Notes: generated by a model not told the origin, from the sequence alone. Shown: positions 27,247 through 36,725, counted from the first letter of the stretch. The stretch is DNA of 64,000 nucleotides from Verrucosispora sioxanthis (GCF_010560025.1 NZ_SAIY01000005.1:310001-374000); one strand, 5' to 3'. A program made the numbers and translations.

Positions 27247-28368
27247 GTGGCACCTCCCGGCACGATCGCGCTGAGCGGCTCAGAGGCCCTCGCGCTGCGG
27301 ATGACCAGCCTGCTGCTGCGTCCCCATCCCACCGCCGCGCCGACGACGGTGGCCGACGTGGTGGAGTGGTTCGGCGCCATGCAGGCACAGGACCTGGCCA
27401 GCGGCATGTGGTCGCTCGGCGTACGGCTGCCCGGGTTCACCCAGGCCGAGGTGCACGCCGCGTTGGAGCGCCGCGAGGCCCTGCGGACCTGGCCGATGCG
27501 CGGCACCATCCACCTGGTGCCGGCCCGCGACGCCCGCTGGCAGTTGGAGCTGACCGGCGTACGCGCGCTCGCCGGTGCGGCGAAGCGGCGTGAGTTCCTC
27601 GGCCTGTCGGAGGCGGAGGCGGACCGCGCGGCCGACGTGCTGGGCGAGACCCTAGCCGGCGGCGGCCGGCTGACCCGCGCCGAGTGCGTGGCCGCGCTTG
27701 TCGCGGCCGGCATCGACGGTGCTGGCCAGCGCGGCTACCACCTGCTGTGGTACGCGGCCCAGCGCGGGGTCACCTGCATCGCCCCCAACATCGGCACCGA
27801 GCAGACCTTCGCGCTGCTCGACGAGTGGGCGCCCGGCCAGCGCCAGCTCGACCGCGACGAGGCGCTGGCCACTCTGGCGCTGCGCTACTTCCGCGGCCAC
27901 GGCCCCACCACCCGGCAGGACTTCGCCGGCTGGACCGGCCTGACCGCCGCCGACGCCAGACGCGGCATCGCCGCCGCCGGTGCCGACCTGACCACCGTGC
28001 TTGTCGACGGCGTCGAGGCAGTGCTGCACACGCCGCTGCTCGACGCGCCCCGCACCACGGTGGACGACGTGCTGACCCTGCCCGGCTTCGACGAGTACCT
28101 GCTCGGCTACAAGGACCGCGCGCTGATGCTCGACCCGGAGCACAAGCAGGCCATCATTCCCGGCGGCAACGGGGTCTTCCAGGCCACCGTCGTGGTCGGC
28201 GGCCGGGTGGTCGGCACCTGGAAGCGCAGCCTGGCCAAGACCCGCGTCACCCTGACCGTGCACCCGCTGGTCGACCTCGCCCCGGCCCGCCGCGAGCAGG
28301 TCGAGCAGGCGCTGCACCGGTACGCCGACTTCCTCGCTCTGCCGCCCCGGGTCACCTGGAACGACTGA
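27247..28368 (+). CDS. Winged-helix DNA-binding domain protein (HTH_42 family)
   Basis: The product has about 373 residues. The family pattern is clear: ALALRMTSLLLRPHP near the start, VVEWFGAMQAQDLASGMWSLG, TWPMRGTIHLVPARDARW and a late block LPGFDEYLLGYKDRALML. Proteins of this family (related to YcaQ) contain repeated winged helices, and some members are DNA glycosylases that unhook crosslinks; which activity this one has is unclear. I chose GTG 27247, which gives the usual short N-terminus before the first helix; GTG 27187 and ATG 27208 are alternatives. Its end overlaps the convergent membrane protein gene by 17 bases. Confidence 0.85.
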   Translation: MAPPGTIALSGSEALALRMTSLLLRPHPTAAPTTVADVVEWFGAMQAQDLASGMWSLGVRLPGFTQAEVHAALERREALRTWPMRGTIHLVPARDARWQLELTGVRALAGAAKRREFLGLSEAEADRAADVLGETLAGGGRLTRAECVAALVAAGIDGAGQRGYHLLWYAAQRGVTCIAPNIGTEQTFALLDEWAPGQRQLDRDEALATLALRYFRGHGPTTRQDFAGWTGLTAADARRGIAAAGADLTTVLVDGVEAVLHTPLLDAPRTTVDDVLTLPGFDEYLLGYKDRALMLDPEHKQAIIPGGNGVFQATVVVGGRVVGTWKRSLAKTRVTLTVHPLVDLAPARREQVEQALHRYADFLALPPRVTWND

Positions 28369-28765
28369 ACCGCAGGGATCGCGCTGCGGCGACAGCGGCC
28401 AGGCTGACGAGCGCGGCCAGCACCGCGACCGGCCCGCCCGGCCCGAGCGACGGACGGACCGCGGGGACGAGCGGGCCGAGGAACACCTCGGCGTAGTCGG
28501 CCATGACGACGACGGCGGCCACGACCGTGACGACACCAACTCCGCCGGCCACCAGCGGCAGCCATCCTCGACGGCGCGGCTCGGCGACCGCCCATCCGGT
28601 GAGCACGTGGAACAGCACGGCCGCGCCGGCGTACCCGGCCCATCCCGGGAACTCGGTCAGCCGTACGGCCATGTCGCCGTACCAGACCCACGGCAGACCG
28701 AACGCCGCGACAACGGTGCCGACCGCACCGCCGACGGCGGTTACCCGAACGAGAACCACGGACAT
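28352..28765 (-). CDS. Small four-helix membrane protein of unknown function
   Basis: The 137-residue product has four hydrophobic segments (about 3-28, 47-67, 76-98 and 112-132) with short loops. ATG 28765 has GGTGGGAGG upstream and is preferred to the ATG four codons earlier. No family is recognised. It lies 73 bases downstream of the STAS gene on the same strand and could be the last gene of the stress operon, though that is only positional. Its 3' end overlaps the convergent winged-helix gene by 17 bases. Confidence 0.65.
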   Translation of the reverse strand: MSVVLVRVTAVGGAVGTVVAAFGLPWVWYGDMAVRLTEFPGWAGYAGAAVLFHVLTGWAVAEPRRRGWLPLVAGGVGVVTVVAAVVVMADYAEVFLGPLVPAVRPSLGPGGPVAVLAALVSLAAVAAARSLRFSRSR

Positions 28766-28838
28766 CGCGCCTCCCACCAGTTGCGGACCATGCCACGGGC
28801 GCGGCGCCGGCCCGGGTCGGCGACCCGCGCGGACGGGC

Positions 28839-29186
28839 TCAGTGACCCAACCCGCGCAACGCCTCGTCCAAGGTCGAGGCCAGCGTCTCGGGCAGGAAAC
28901 CGATCAGATCAAGGGTGAAGCGGACCACCCCGTCCTCCGGGGCGACCACCCGCACCTGCGCCTGCCGCTTGGTGAAGGCGGCCACCAGCCGGTCCAGGCA
29001 ACGCAGCCCGGCGCTGTCGAGGAAGGTCACCGCGGACAGGTCGACCACCACGCTGGCGGCCGCGCGGGTGGCGGTGAGAACCTCCCGCTCGACCTGATCG
29101 GCATTCACATGATCGACGTCGCCGTGGAGCCGCACGACCTCGCTGCCGCGTTCCACGGTCACGGTAATCCGGTTCGCCGCGGTCAC
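28839..29186 (-). CDS. STAS domain anti-sigma factor antagonist (RsbV/SpoIIAA-like)
   Basis: The 115-residue product is a single STAS domain. The phosphorylatable serine is Ser58 in VTFLDSAGLRCL, and the preceding strand VVVDLSAV is typical. In partner switching, the unphosphorylated form binds an anti-sigma kinase and frees the sigma factor; a SpoIIE/PP2C phosphatase reactivates it. Its GTG start overlaps the stop of the SpoIIE-domain gene as GTGA, which fits a direct substrate-enzyme pair made at equal levels. Confidence 0.93.
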   Translation of the reverse strand: MTAANRITVTVERGSEVVRLHGDVDHVNADQVEREVLTATRAAASVVVDLSAVTFLDSAGLRCLDRLVAAFTKRQAQVRVVAPEDGVVRFTLDLIGFLPETLASTLDEALRGLGH

Positions 29187-31632
29187 CTCGCCGACCTCCC
29201 CAGTCTGCGGCGCATCAAGACCGTGGTCCCCTCGCCGCAGTCCACCACGAGGTCGTCCATCAGCCGTCCCATCAGGGCCATCCCCCGTCCCCGGTCAGCG
29301 CTGGGCCGCGGCGCCCGCCACTGGCCCGAGTCGCTCACCCGCAGCTCCACGATGTTGCCGTCAATCGTCACGCCCACCCGGACGCGGCCGACGGGATTCC
29401 CCAGGTAACCATGCTCGATCGCGTTGGCCACCGCCTCGGAACAGGCCAGCACGATGGCGTACCGCTCGGTCTCCGGCACCTTGTATCTCATCAGCCAGTC
29501 ATCGAGCTCGCCGCGCAGCGGCCGCAGCGCGGCGACCTCGGCCGGCACCTCGCAGTGGTACCGGGGTGCACCGTCAAAGGCCAGGGCCAGCAGGCACGTG
29601 TCGTCGTGCCCGCCCTCGCCTGCCAACATCGCGTCGCTGACCTGTTCGACAAGCGACGCCAGCGGCGTCTCCCGCCGGCTGGTCACCACCTCCGCCAGGC
29701 GGTTGAACCCCTGGTCGATCCGCTCACCGCGCCGCTCGACAAGGCCGTCGGTGTAGAGCAGCAGTCGGGAGCCGCGCGGCAGGGTCAGCTCGGCCTCCCG
29801 CCGCCCCCGGCTGGCCGCTCGGGTACCGAGCGGACCGGAGCGGCCCTCCCACAGGTAGCGCGGCGAGGTGTCCGGCGGCAGCAGCAGCGGTGGTGGATGC
29901 CCGGCGCAGGCGTAGCGGAGCCGGCCGGTGTCCAGCGCCAACTCAGCGTAGGCGAGGGTGGTCATCTGACCGGCCTCCAGGGTCGCGACGAAATCGTCCA
30001 TGTACTGCAACACCGTGGCCGGGCCGCACTGCGCCTTGGCCAGCGCCCGTACGGCGCTGCGGAGCTGACCCATCGCGCTGGCTGCCCGGATGCCGCGGCC
30101 GACCACGTCGCCGACGACCAACCCGACGCTGCCGGAGGCGGTGAGGAAGGTGTCGTACCAGTCGCCACCGACCTCCAGCGTCTTCACCGCCGGGCGGTAG
30201 ACGGTGGCGACGTGGAAACGGGCGTCGATGGGCCGCTCGCTGGCCAGCAGGCTGCGTTGCAGCGTGCGCGCCACCTCCCGGTCCTGCTCGGCGAGACGGG
30301 CGTTGTCCAGCGCGAGCCCGGCCCGGTCGGCGAGGTCGAGCAGGAACTCCGGATCGGTCCGGCCCGGCACCGCCGGATCGCCGGCGAGCAACAGTGTGCC
30401 GATCACCGCGCCACGGGCCCGCAATGGCAGTCCGACGGCCGGACGGCCGTCCGGCGCGGCCAGCGGCACCGGACGGGCCTCACCCGAGCCGCGTACCGTC
30501 CGCAGGGTTTCCCGGACCAGGTCGGTCAGAGGCCAGGGTCCGCCGGGCCCGGCGGCGCTGACCGGATCGACGGCGGCGGCGTCCGGCGCGGCACCGGCCC
30601 GCCAACCTGACTCCTCGTCGTGGGTCAGGTCGACCTGGGCGTACTCCGCCAGCTCGGGCGCAGCGTGACCAGGCGGCGGGCCCGGTCGGCGGCGCCCACC
30701 GGCTCGTCGAGGTCCCGGCCGAGGCGGGCAAGGAACGCCGACTGCCAGGCCCGCCGGGCGCTCTCCTCGTACAACCGCGCCCGTTCCAGCGCCTGCCCGG
30801 CCTGCCGGCCGAGCGTCCGCATCAGCTCGACCTCGTCGGCATCGAACCGGCGGGCCACAGCGAAGTCGAAGGACACCACGCCGAGCACCTGGTCGTCGGC
30901 GATCAGCGGGGTGGACACCTGCTCGGCGGCCTCGTCCGCCGGGGGCACGACCACGTCGCCGGTGCGGGCAGCCCGGGCCTGGGGCGCCGAACCGTCGAGG
31001 GCGAGCGACGCGTCGTGGTGGTCGGCCCCGGTGACGATCAGCGCGGAGCTTTCCGCGTCCACCAGCCAGACGGTGGTCGTGACGGCCTCGAACGCCGCCG
31101 TACCCGCCGCGACGATCGGGGCGACGAGTTCGTCGGCCCGCTCGATGGTGGCGTACCGGGCGATCATCTCCTGGAGCACCCTGATCCGCGCGGTGGTGCG
31201 CTCGGCACGTCGACGTTCGGCGAGCAGTTCCCGCTCGTAGGCACGCCGATCGGTGGCGTTGAGAACGGTCATCCTCAGCACCGTGGAGCCGGTCTCCGGG
31301 TTGCGCCGCAGCACGGCGTTGACGAGCGTGTCGAACCGGGTGCCGTCGGCCCGCCGGAACTCCATGGCCAGCTCGCGCACCTCACCCTGCATGTGCAGCA
31401 GTGGTCGCAGGTGGGTCTCGTGGAAGATTCGGCTACCGACGGCGTACAGCTCCTGGATGCGGCGACCGAGCAGCTCCTCACGACGGTGGCCGGTCCAGTC
31501 GAGGAAGGTCTGGTTCACCCGGGCCAACGCCCCGTCGGGCAGTACGGAGAGGTAGCCGCAGGGCGCGTTCTCGTAGAGGTCCTCGGCGCTCTCCGCGAGC
31601 AGTGGGCCGAACGGCTCGGCCGGTTGATCCAC
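29183..31632 (-). pseudogene. RsbP-like sensor phosphatase (PAS-GAF-SpoIIE-HATPase), one frameshift
   Basis: Domains in order: PAS (about residues 20-130, ENAPCGYLSVLPDG to DRRAYERELL), GAF (about 150-290), a weaker GAF-like segment (about 300-425), SpoIIE/PP2C phosphatase (about 440-640; GGDWYD, VVGDVVGRG, YTDGLVE and GHDDTC supply the metal-binding Asp residues) and a C-terminal RsbW-like ATPase (about 673-816; ACSEAVANAIEHGY, DSGQW and GRGMALMG). At about 30655-30659 one C is missing and the frame breaks between the GAF domains; with it restored, 2451 nt encode 816 residues. The GTG start follows the rsbQ-like stop by one base and the end overlaps the STAS start. If intact, it would dephosphorylate the STAS protein on a signal relayed by the RsbQ-like hydrolase. 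Confidence 0.82.
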
Positions 31633-31633
31633 G

Positions 31634-32446
31634 CTAACCCTTGTCCAGGAACGCCTGAATTGCCTGGACCGTCTCCTCAGGCGCGCTCAGGTTGGGGCAG
31701 TGCCCGGTGGCCTTCAGCAGCATGAACGTGCTGTTCGGAAGCTGACGGTGGACGTACTCGCCGACCTCGTACGGCGCGATGACGTCCTCGCTGCACTGCA
31801 ACACCAGGCTGGGCACCGGGACCCTCGACAGATCCGCGCGGTTGTCGGACAGGAAGGTGGCCCGGGCGAACTGCCGGGCGATCGCCGGGTCGGTCCGGCA
31901 GAAACTGTTGGTCAGCTCCGCGCCGAGCTGCGGGCGCTCCGGGTTGCCCATGATGACCGGGGCCATCGCGGCCGACCAGCCGAGGTAGTTGCTGTCCAGC
32001 GACTCCAGCAACTCGTCGATGTCGGCCCGGCTGAAGCCGCCCCGGTAGCCGTCGTCGTCGACGTAGCGGGGCGACGGGCCGACCAGCACCAGACCGGAGA
32101 AGCGGTCGGGCTCGGCCGCCACGGCGAGCACCCCGATCATCGCGCTCACCGAATGGCCGACGAAAACGACGTCGGACACTTCCAGCTCGGTCAGGATCTC
32201 CAGGACGTCGTCGGCGTAGCCGTGCAGCGACGCGTACCGCTGCGGTCGGTAGGCCGACAGGTCGGAGCCGCCGGCACCGACGTGGTCGAAGAGCACCACC
32301 CGGTGTTCGGCGGCGAACTGCGGCGCGACGAACCGCCACATGTTCTGATCACAGCCGAAACCGTGGGCGAAGACCAGCGTACGGCCCCCGCGGGCCCCGG
32401 TCACCGTGACGTTGTTCCGGGTCAAGGCGTTCACGATCGGTGACAT
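31634..32446 (-). CDS. rsbQ: RsbQ-like alpha/beta hydrolase (energy-stress signalling)
   Basis: The 270-residue product matches Bacillus RsbQ block by block: FAHGFGCDQNMWRFVAP, LFDHVGAGGSDLSAY, YADDVLEI, VGPSPRYVDDDGYRGGF, FCRTDPAIARQFARATFLSDNRADL and the ending GHCPNLSAPEETVQAI. The catalytic triad is Ser99 (GHSVS), Asp221 (CSEDV) and His249 (TGHCP), within a few residues of the RsbQ positions. RsbQ is a cytoplasmic hydrolase with a closed hydrophobic pocket that is required for RsbP function; it is related to the plant D14/KAI2 receptors. The gene ends one base before the PAS-SpoIIE gene, the same rsbQ-rsbP order as in Bacillus. Confidence 0.92.
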   Translation of the reverse strand: MSPIVNALTRNNVTVTGARGGRTLVFAHGFGCDQNMWRFVAPQFAAEHRVVLFDHVGAGGSDLSAYRPQRYASLHGYADDVLEILTELEVSDVVFVGHSVSAMIGVLAVAAEPDRFSGLVLVGPSPRYVDDDGYRGGFSRADIDELLESLDSNYLGWSAAMAPVIMGNPERPQLGAELTNSFCRTDPAIARQFARATFLSDNRADLSRVPVPSLVLQCSEDVIAPYEVGEYVHRQLPNSTFMLLKATGHCPNLSAPEETVQAIQAFLDKG

Positions 32447-32545
32447 TACCTGCGGGACGCAGTTGCGGCCATGCGAGCAGAACTCGCCTGGCTCGCGATG
32501 GCGGGATCCCGGCGTACCGCGTCCGGCGAGCGACCGCGACGGCGT

Positions 32546-33415
32546 TCAGGGCCTCGGATCAGTGGTCAGGAAGGTGCGCAGCGTGTCTGTGATGGTCGGC
32601 CAGTCGGGGGCGAACTCGTAGAAATGGTGATCGGCCTGGCTCTCGATCAGCTCGGCTCGGGGTATCCCGGCGACCAGGGCCTCGGCGTGCGCGAACGGCA
32701 CCGCACCGTCGCGCCGGCTGGCGATCACCAGGGCCGGTTGGGTGACCTGCGCGGTGAGGTCATCCCGGGGGCGCAGGTCGTTGCGGAAGCCGGCGCCGGA
32801 GCGCATCGGGGAGAAGAGCCAGACCAGTTGCGTACGCTGCGCCGGGGTCAGCCCGGCCAGCACCTGGTCCGCCGGGAGGGTGGCCAGGCCGGCGAGCAGT
32901 TGCCGCAAACCCCGGCCCGGCGCGCGGCGCAGCAGTGACCGCATGCCGCCCCACGTCACGCCCTCGGTGCGAGGCGAGAACATCAGCCCCGCCAATAGGC
33001 GGGTACGGCGGTCCGGACAGGGCAACGGACCCAACGCGCCCTGCAGAATCAGCCGCTCCACCAGGTCCGGATGACGGGCCGCGAAGGCCACCGCGGTCGG
33101 CCCGCCCGCGGAGATGCCGACCGCCGCCGTGACCCGCTGGAAGCCCAGGTGCCGGCACAGGTCGGCGGTCACGTCGGCGAAGCCGGGCACGGTTGTCCCG
33201 GTGGTGACACGAGTGCGGCCGTACCCCGGTCGCGACGGCGCCAGCACTGAGATGTCCGCCTCGGCGTAGACCCGCTCGTCCAAGGCCAGACCGGCGCGCA
33301 TGTGACCACCGTGAAACACCACGACGACCGCGTCCCCGCGCTGGTCCAGCCGATACTCCACCGGGCCGGCGGACAGGGTCATCGTGTTCGTCGGCGGCTC
33401 CATCATGGAGGTCAT
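32546..33415 (-). CDS. Alpha/beta fold hydrolase
   Basis: The 289-residue product has the oxyanion strand VVVFHGGHMRAG, the nucleophile elbow GISAGGPTA (Ser in G-x-S-x-G) and a C-terminal ADHHFYEF with the likely catalytic His; the acid is probably Asp in SRRDGAVPF. The core is typical of the alpha/beta hydrolase-1 family and the substrate is unknown. It is 99 bases upstream of rsbQ on the same strand, so it may belong to that transcript, but it is a different branch of the fold and not a duplicate. It is divergent from the epimerase gene at 33516. Confidence 0.85.
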   Translation of the reverse strand: MTSMMEPPTNTMTLSAGPVEYRLDQRGDAVVVVFHGGHMRAGLALDERVYAEADISVLAPSRPGYGRTRVTTGTTVPGFADVTADLCRHLGFQRVTAAVGISAGGPTAVAFAARHPDLVERLILQGALGPLPCPDRRTRLLAGLMFSPRTEGVTWGGMRSLLRRAPGRGLRQLLAGLATLPADQVLAGLTPAQRTQLVWLFSPMRSGAGFRNDLRPRDDLTAQVTQPALVIASRRDGAVPFAHAEALVAGIPRAELIESQADHHFYEFAPDWPTITDTLRTFLTTDPRP

Positions 33416-33515
33416 CAGCCGAGGGTAGAACTGCCGGGCCGCGCCGTCGGCCCCGTGTTCTGCCTACGGCAGAGTCCGTTGGCTGCGTCGCGCCACCGCT
33501 GCTTGGCTGGGCACC

Positions 33516-34508
33516 ATGCAGACACTGGTGCTGGGCGGGACGGCGTGGCTGGGGCGGGAGGTGGCCCGGCAGGCCGTCGACCGGGGACATGCCGTCACCT
33601 GCCTGGCCCGTGGAGACAGTGGAGCGGTGCCGGACGGCGCGGTTCTCGTCCGCGCGGACCGCAGCGACCCGACAGCGTACGACGTGCTGCGCGACCGTGA
33701 CTGGGACGCCGTCATCGAGGTGTCGTGGCAGCCCGGCTTCGTCCGGCAGGCCCTGCGCGCGCTGGGCGACCGGGCCCGGCACTGGTGCTACGTCTCGTCG
33801 GTCAGCGCCTACGCCAGCCACGACACACCCGGTGCCGACGAGTCGGCGGCCACCCTCCCGGCGACGGTTCGGGAGGTGGTCGACCGTGCCGAGTACGGCG
33901 AGGCGAAGGTGGCCTGCGAGCAGTTCTCCACGACCGAGGTGGGAGACCGGTTGCTGGTGGCCCGCGCCGGTCTGATCGGCGGCCCCGGCGACCACACCGA
34001 TCGCTCCGGCTACTGGGTGGCGCGGGCCGCCCGCGACCCCGATGCGCCGATGCTGGTACCCCGTACCCCCGATCTGCCCACGCAGGTGGTGGACGTGCGC
34101 GATCTGGCCGCCTGGCTGCTGGACAGCGCCGCAGCCCGCACGGTCGGCACGTTCAACGCGGTCGGGCCGGTGGTGCCCTTCGGTGACTGGATCGCCCGGT
34201 GCCGCGCCGTCGGCGGGCACACCGGACCGGTGGTCGACGTCGACGCCGACTGGCTGGTGGCCCGCGGCGTGGCCCAGTACATGGGCCCGGAGTCGCTGCC
34301 GATGTGGCTGGTCGAGCCGGGTCACTCCGGCTGGTCGGCGCGCAACGGTGCGGCGGCGGCCGCCGCCGGGCTGCGCCACCGGCCGCGCCCGGACCTGCTG
34401 GCGGACACCCTGGCCTGGGAACGGGCGACCGGACTGCACCGCGACCGGCGCGCCGGCCTGAGCGCCGGCCGAGAAGCCGAGCTGCTCGACGCCCTGGTCC
34501 GGGGCTAA
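33516..34508 (+). CDS. NAD-dependent epimerase/dehydratase family protein (extended SDR)
   Basis: The 330-residue product begins [18 protein letters not shown], a Rossmann GGTxxLG motif. The catalytic Ser/Tyr/Lys are read as [10 protein letters not shown] and [11 protein letters not shown] (YxxxK). The C-terminal half ([35 protein letters not shown]) resembles the isoflavone-reductase/NAD-epimerase proteins that are often annotated only generally. The substrate is unknown. It is a monocistronic unit bounded by the divergent hydrolase and a 25-bp hairpin. Confidence 0.87.
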   Translation: MQTLVLGGTAWLGREVARQAVDRGHAVTCLARGDSGAVPDGAVLVRADRSDPTAYDVLRDRDWDAVIEVSWQPGFVRQALRALGDRARHWCYVSSVSAYASHDTPGADESAATLPATVREVVDRAEYGEAKVACEQFSTTEVGDRLLVARAGLIGGPGDHTDRSGYWVARAARDPDAPMLVPRTPDLPTQVVDVRDLAAWLLDSAAARTVGTFNAVGPVVPFGDWIARCRAVGGHTGPVVDVDADWLVARGVAQYMGPESLPMWLVEPGHSGWSARNGAAAAAAGLRHRPRPDLLADTLAWERATGLHRDRRAGLSAGREAELLDALVRG

Positions 34509-34529
34509 GTGCCCCGTCTCCAGGAGGCG

Positions 34530-34589
34530 ACAACTTCGGGGATGTTGCTGCCTCGCCGCAGCCTGAGGCAGCAACATCCCCGAAGTTGT
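34530..34589. repeat. Perfect 25-bp inverted repeat between convergent genes
   Basis: The arm at 34530-34554 is matched exactly in reverse complement by 34565-34589, with a ten-base loop. It sits between the epimerase gene (ends 34508) and the IclR gene (ends 34618). It can act as a bidirectional terminator, but 25 bp without a mismatch is longer than termination needs. Confidence 0.8.
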
Positions 34590-34617
34590 AGGCGGGGCGG
34601 GCGCCGCCCGCGTCACG

Positions 34618-35379
34618 TCAATCGCCCTCGGAGGTGTCGTAGCCGAGTTCTCCGGAGATCTGGATCGCGGTGTCGAGCAGCAGGGGAAGGCTCTCCTTGA
34701 GCTGGTCGAGGCTGGCGATGACCTCGATCGCGGTCATCGAGGCGGCGGCGATGACCCGCCCACGGGAGTCCCTGATCGGCGCGGCCACACACATGACGTA
34801 CGTGTCGTGTTCGCCGTTGTCGACGGCCCAGCCCTGTTCGCGGATGCGGACGAGTTCGGCGTCGAGCGATTCGCGGTCGGCGCACGTGGTGGGCGTGAAC
34901 CGTTCGAAGACGACGTGGGACAGGAGGCGGTCGCGTTCCGCCGTCGGCAGGTACGCCAGAATGGTCTTGCCGACGGCGCTCGCGTAGATCGAGACTGCGC
35001 GCCCGATCCGCGACGGTAGCTTGACCGCGTCGAAGGCCGGGCTGTCGACCTTGTCGATATAGATGATCTCGTCGCCGGTCAACTGCGCCAGGTGCACGGT
35101 GTGGCCGGTCTTGCGCTGGAGCGTACGCAGGGGCGCGGCGGCGAACTGGCGCAGGTCCATCGAGCCCAGCGCGAGTTCCGACAGTTCGATGATGCCGCTG
35201 CCGAGCACGTAGGTCCCGGCACCGGTCCGGCGGACGAAGCGCGCCGATTCGAGCGTCTGGAGGATCCGCAGGGCGGTGGACTTGTGGACCCCCAGGACCT
35301 CCGCCGCCTCGGTGAGGGACAGCGGATGTTCCGCGGCGCGACGGATCAGGTCGACCGCACGGCGAACCGACTGCGACAC
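34618..35379 (-). CDS. IclR family transcriptional regulator
   Basis: The 253-residue product has an N-terminal winged helix-turn-helix (about 8-70; LSLTEAAEVLGVHKSTALRILQTL) and an IclR effector domain (about 80-250; SAVGKTILAYLP, APIRDSRGRVIAAASMTA). It is divergent from the sugar-acid operon, with 161 bases between start codons that hold paired TTGC/GCAA palindromes and an overlapping promoter. It most likely represses both itself and the operon and responds to a pathway sugar acid or keto acid. The start is GTG 35379. Confidence 0.93.
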   Translation of the reverse strand: MSQSVRRAVDLIRRAAEHPLSLTEAAEVLGVHKSTALRILQTLESARFVRRTGAGTYVLGSGIIELSELALGSMDLRQFAAAPLRTLQRKTGHTVHLAQLTGDEIIYIDKVDSPAFDAVKLPSRIGRAVSIYASAVGKTILAYLPTAERDRLLSHVVFERFTPTTCADRESLDAELVRIREQGWAVDNGEHDTYVMCVAAPIRDSRGRVIAAASMTAIEVIASLDQLKESLPLLLDTAIQISGELGYDTSEGD

Positions 35380-35418
35380 GGTGGCGCTCCCTCCACGTGG
35401 CGACCCGAACGACCGCCC

Positions 35419-35435
35419 GTTGCATCATACGCAAC
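35419..35435. promoter_or_regulatory. IclR-type operator, palindrome 1
   Basis: GTTGCATCATACGCAAC is a perfect inverted repeat (GTTGC, seven bases, GCAAC). It lies 40 bases upstream of the IclR start. Confidence 0.7.
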
Positions 35436-35438
35436 GGG

Positions 35439-35455
35439 TTGCGCTCCACTCGCAA
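35439..35455. promoter_or_regulatory. IclR-type operator, palindrome 2
   Basis: TTGCG, seven bases, CGCAA is a second perfect palindrome. Its centre is 20 bases (about two helical turns) from the first, so two dimers could bind on the same face. Confidence 0.7.
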
Positions 35456-35462
35456 TCGGCCG

Positions 35463-35497
35463 TTGACACCGTTGCATATAGCGCTACGATCGTTGCA
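35463..35497 (+). promoter_or_regulatory. Promoter of the sugar-acid operon overlapped by TTGC half-sites
   Basis: TTGACA (35463-35468) and TACGAT (35485-35490) form a 16-bp-spaced sigma70-type promoter. GTTGCA occurs between them (35471-35476) and just after the -10 (35492-35497), the same half-site as in the two palindromes, so repressor bound here would cover the promoter. The operon start codon lies 50 bases further on. Confidence 0.7.
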
Positions 35498-35540
35498 GAT
35501 TCCAGCTCGGCGACACCGGACCTGTACCAGGGGAGTGACG

Positions 35541-36725
35541 ATGAGCGAGGAGCCCTGGTTCGGCAGTGCCGCCGAGGCGTTGCCGGACGATGCCGAGGAC
35601 AGCGTCCTCGTCGGTCGGATCTGGGACCCGTCCGTCGACGGCCCCTCCCCGGTGACCGTCCGCGACGGCGACGTCATCGACCTCAGTCACCGGTTTCCGA
35701 CCGTGCGGGACATCTGCGAGCTGCCCGAACCCGCCAAGACCGTGGCCGGGTCGGACGGGCCACGGGTCGGCGGCTTCGACGAACTGCTGGCCAACACCGC
35801 TGCCACGAACCGGGACCGGAGCCGGCCCTGGCTGCTTGCCCCGGTCGACCTGCAAGCGCTCAAGGCCGCCGGCGTGACCTTTCCCGTCTCGATGATCGAA
35901 CGCGTCATCGAGGAGCGGGCCCGGGGAGACCTGACCCGCGCGGCGGACATCCGTGGCCGGATACTCGCCGACATCGGTGCCGACCTGGACAGCCTGGTCC
36001 CCGGCTCGGTCGAGGCGGAGCGGCTCAAGGCCGCGCTGGTCGCCGAGGGCGTCTGGAGTCAGTACCTGGAGGTGGGGATCGGGCCGGACGCCGAGATCTT
36101 CACCAAGGGTCAGCCCCTCTCCGCCGTCGGCACCGCCGTCCCGGTCGGCGTGCTCGCGGCCTCGACCTGGAACAACCCGGAGCCCGAGGTCACGCTCGTC
36201 GTCCAGTCCAGCGGTCGGATCGTCGGCGCCACCCTGGGCAACGACGTGAACCTGCGGGACGTCGAGGGACGCTCGGCGCTGCTGCTCCCCCGGGCCAAGG
36301 ACAACAACGCCTCGTGCGCCCTCGGACCGTTGATCCGGCTGTTCGACGAGCGGTTTCCACTCGGTCGGGTACGCGAGCTGAGGGTGGGTCTCCAGGTCCA
36401 CGGGTTGGACGACTTCCACCTGACGGCGACCTCGGAGATGGCGCGGATGGCACGCGACCCGGAGTCGCTGGTACGGCAGTTGATCGGCCCGCACCACCAG
36501 TATCCCGACGGCGCCGTCCTGATGCTCGGCACCATGTTCGCCCCCACCCAGGACCGCGAACGCCCCGGCGAGGGCTTCACCCACAAGGTCGACGACGTGG
36601 TGCGGATCGACTGCCCGGCGCTCGGCACCCTGGTCAACCGGGTGTGGCACGCGGAGCGGTGCGAGCCGTGGCAGTTCGGCGTCCGCGATCTCATGAGCAA
36701 CCTGGCAAGGAGAGGACTGCTGTGA
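35541..36725 (+). CDS. Fumarylacetoacetate hydrolase-family 2-keto-3-deoxy-sugar-acid dehydratase
   Basis: The ATG follows GGGAG by seven bases; the product has 394 residues. The C-terminal FAH-fold domain is clear: EIFTKGQPLSAVG, WNNPEPEVTL (metal-binding Glu residues), GNDVNLRDVEG, KDNNASCALGP, and VLMLGTMFAPTQDR with GEGFTHKVDDVV. These are features of KdaD-type 2-keto-3-deoxy-arabinonate/xylonate dehydratases, which yield alpha-ketoglutarate semialdehyde. The two genes downstream supply the preceding and following steps, which supports this reading over plain FAH. The stop overlaps the next start as GTGA. Confidence 0.83.
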   Translation: MSEEPWFGSAAEALPDDAEDSVLVGRIWDPSVDGPSPVTVRDGDVIDLSHRFPTVRDICELPEPAKTVAGSDGPRVGGFDELLANTAATNRDRSRPWLLAPVDLQALKAAGVTFPVSMIERVIEERARGDLTRAADIRGRILADIGADLDSLVPGSVEAERLKAALVAEGVWSQYLEVGIGPDAEIFTKGQPLSAVGTAVPVGVLAASTWNNPEPEVTLVVQSSGRIVGATLGNDVNLRDVEGRSALLLPRAKDNNASCALGPLIRLFDERFPLGRVRELRVGLQVHGLDDFHLTATSEMARMARDPESLVRQLIGPHHQYPDGAVLMLGTMFAPTQDRERPGEGFTHKVDDVVRIDCPALGTLVNRVWHAERCEPWQFGVRDLMSNLARRGLL

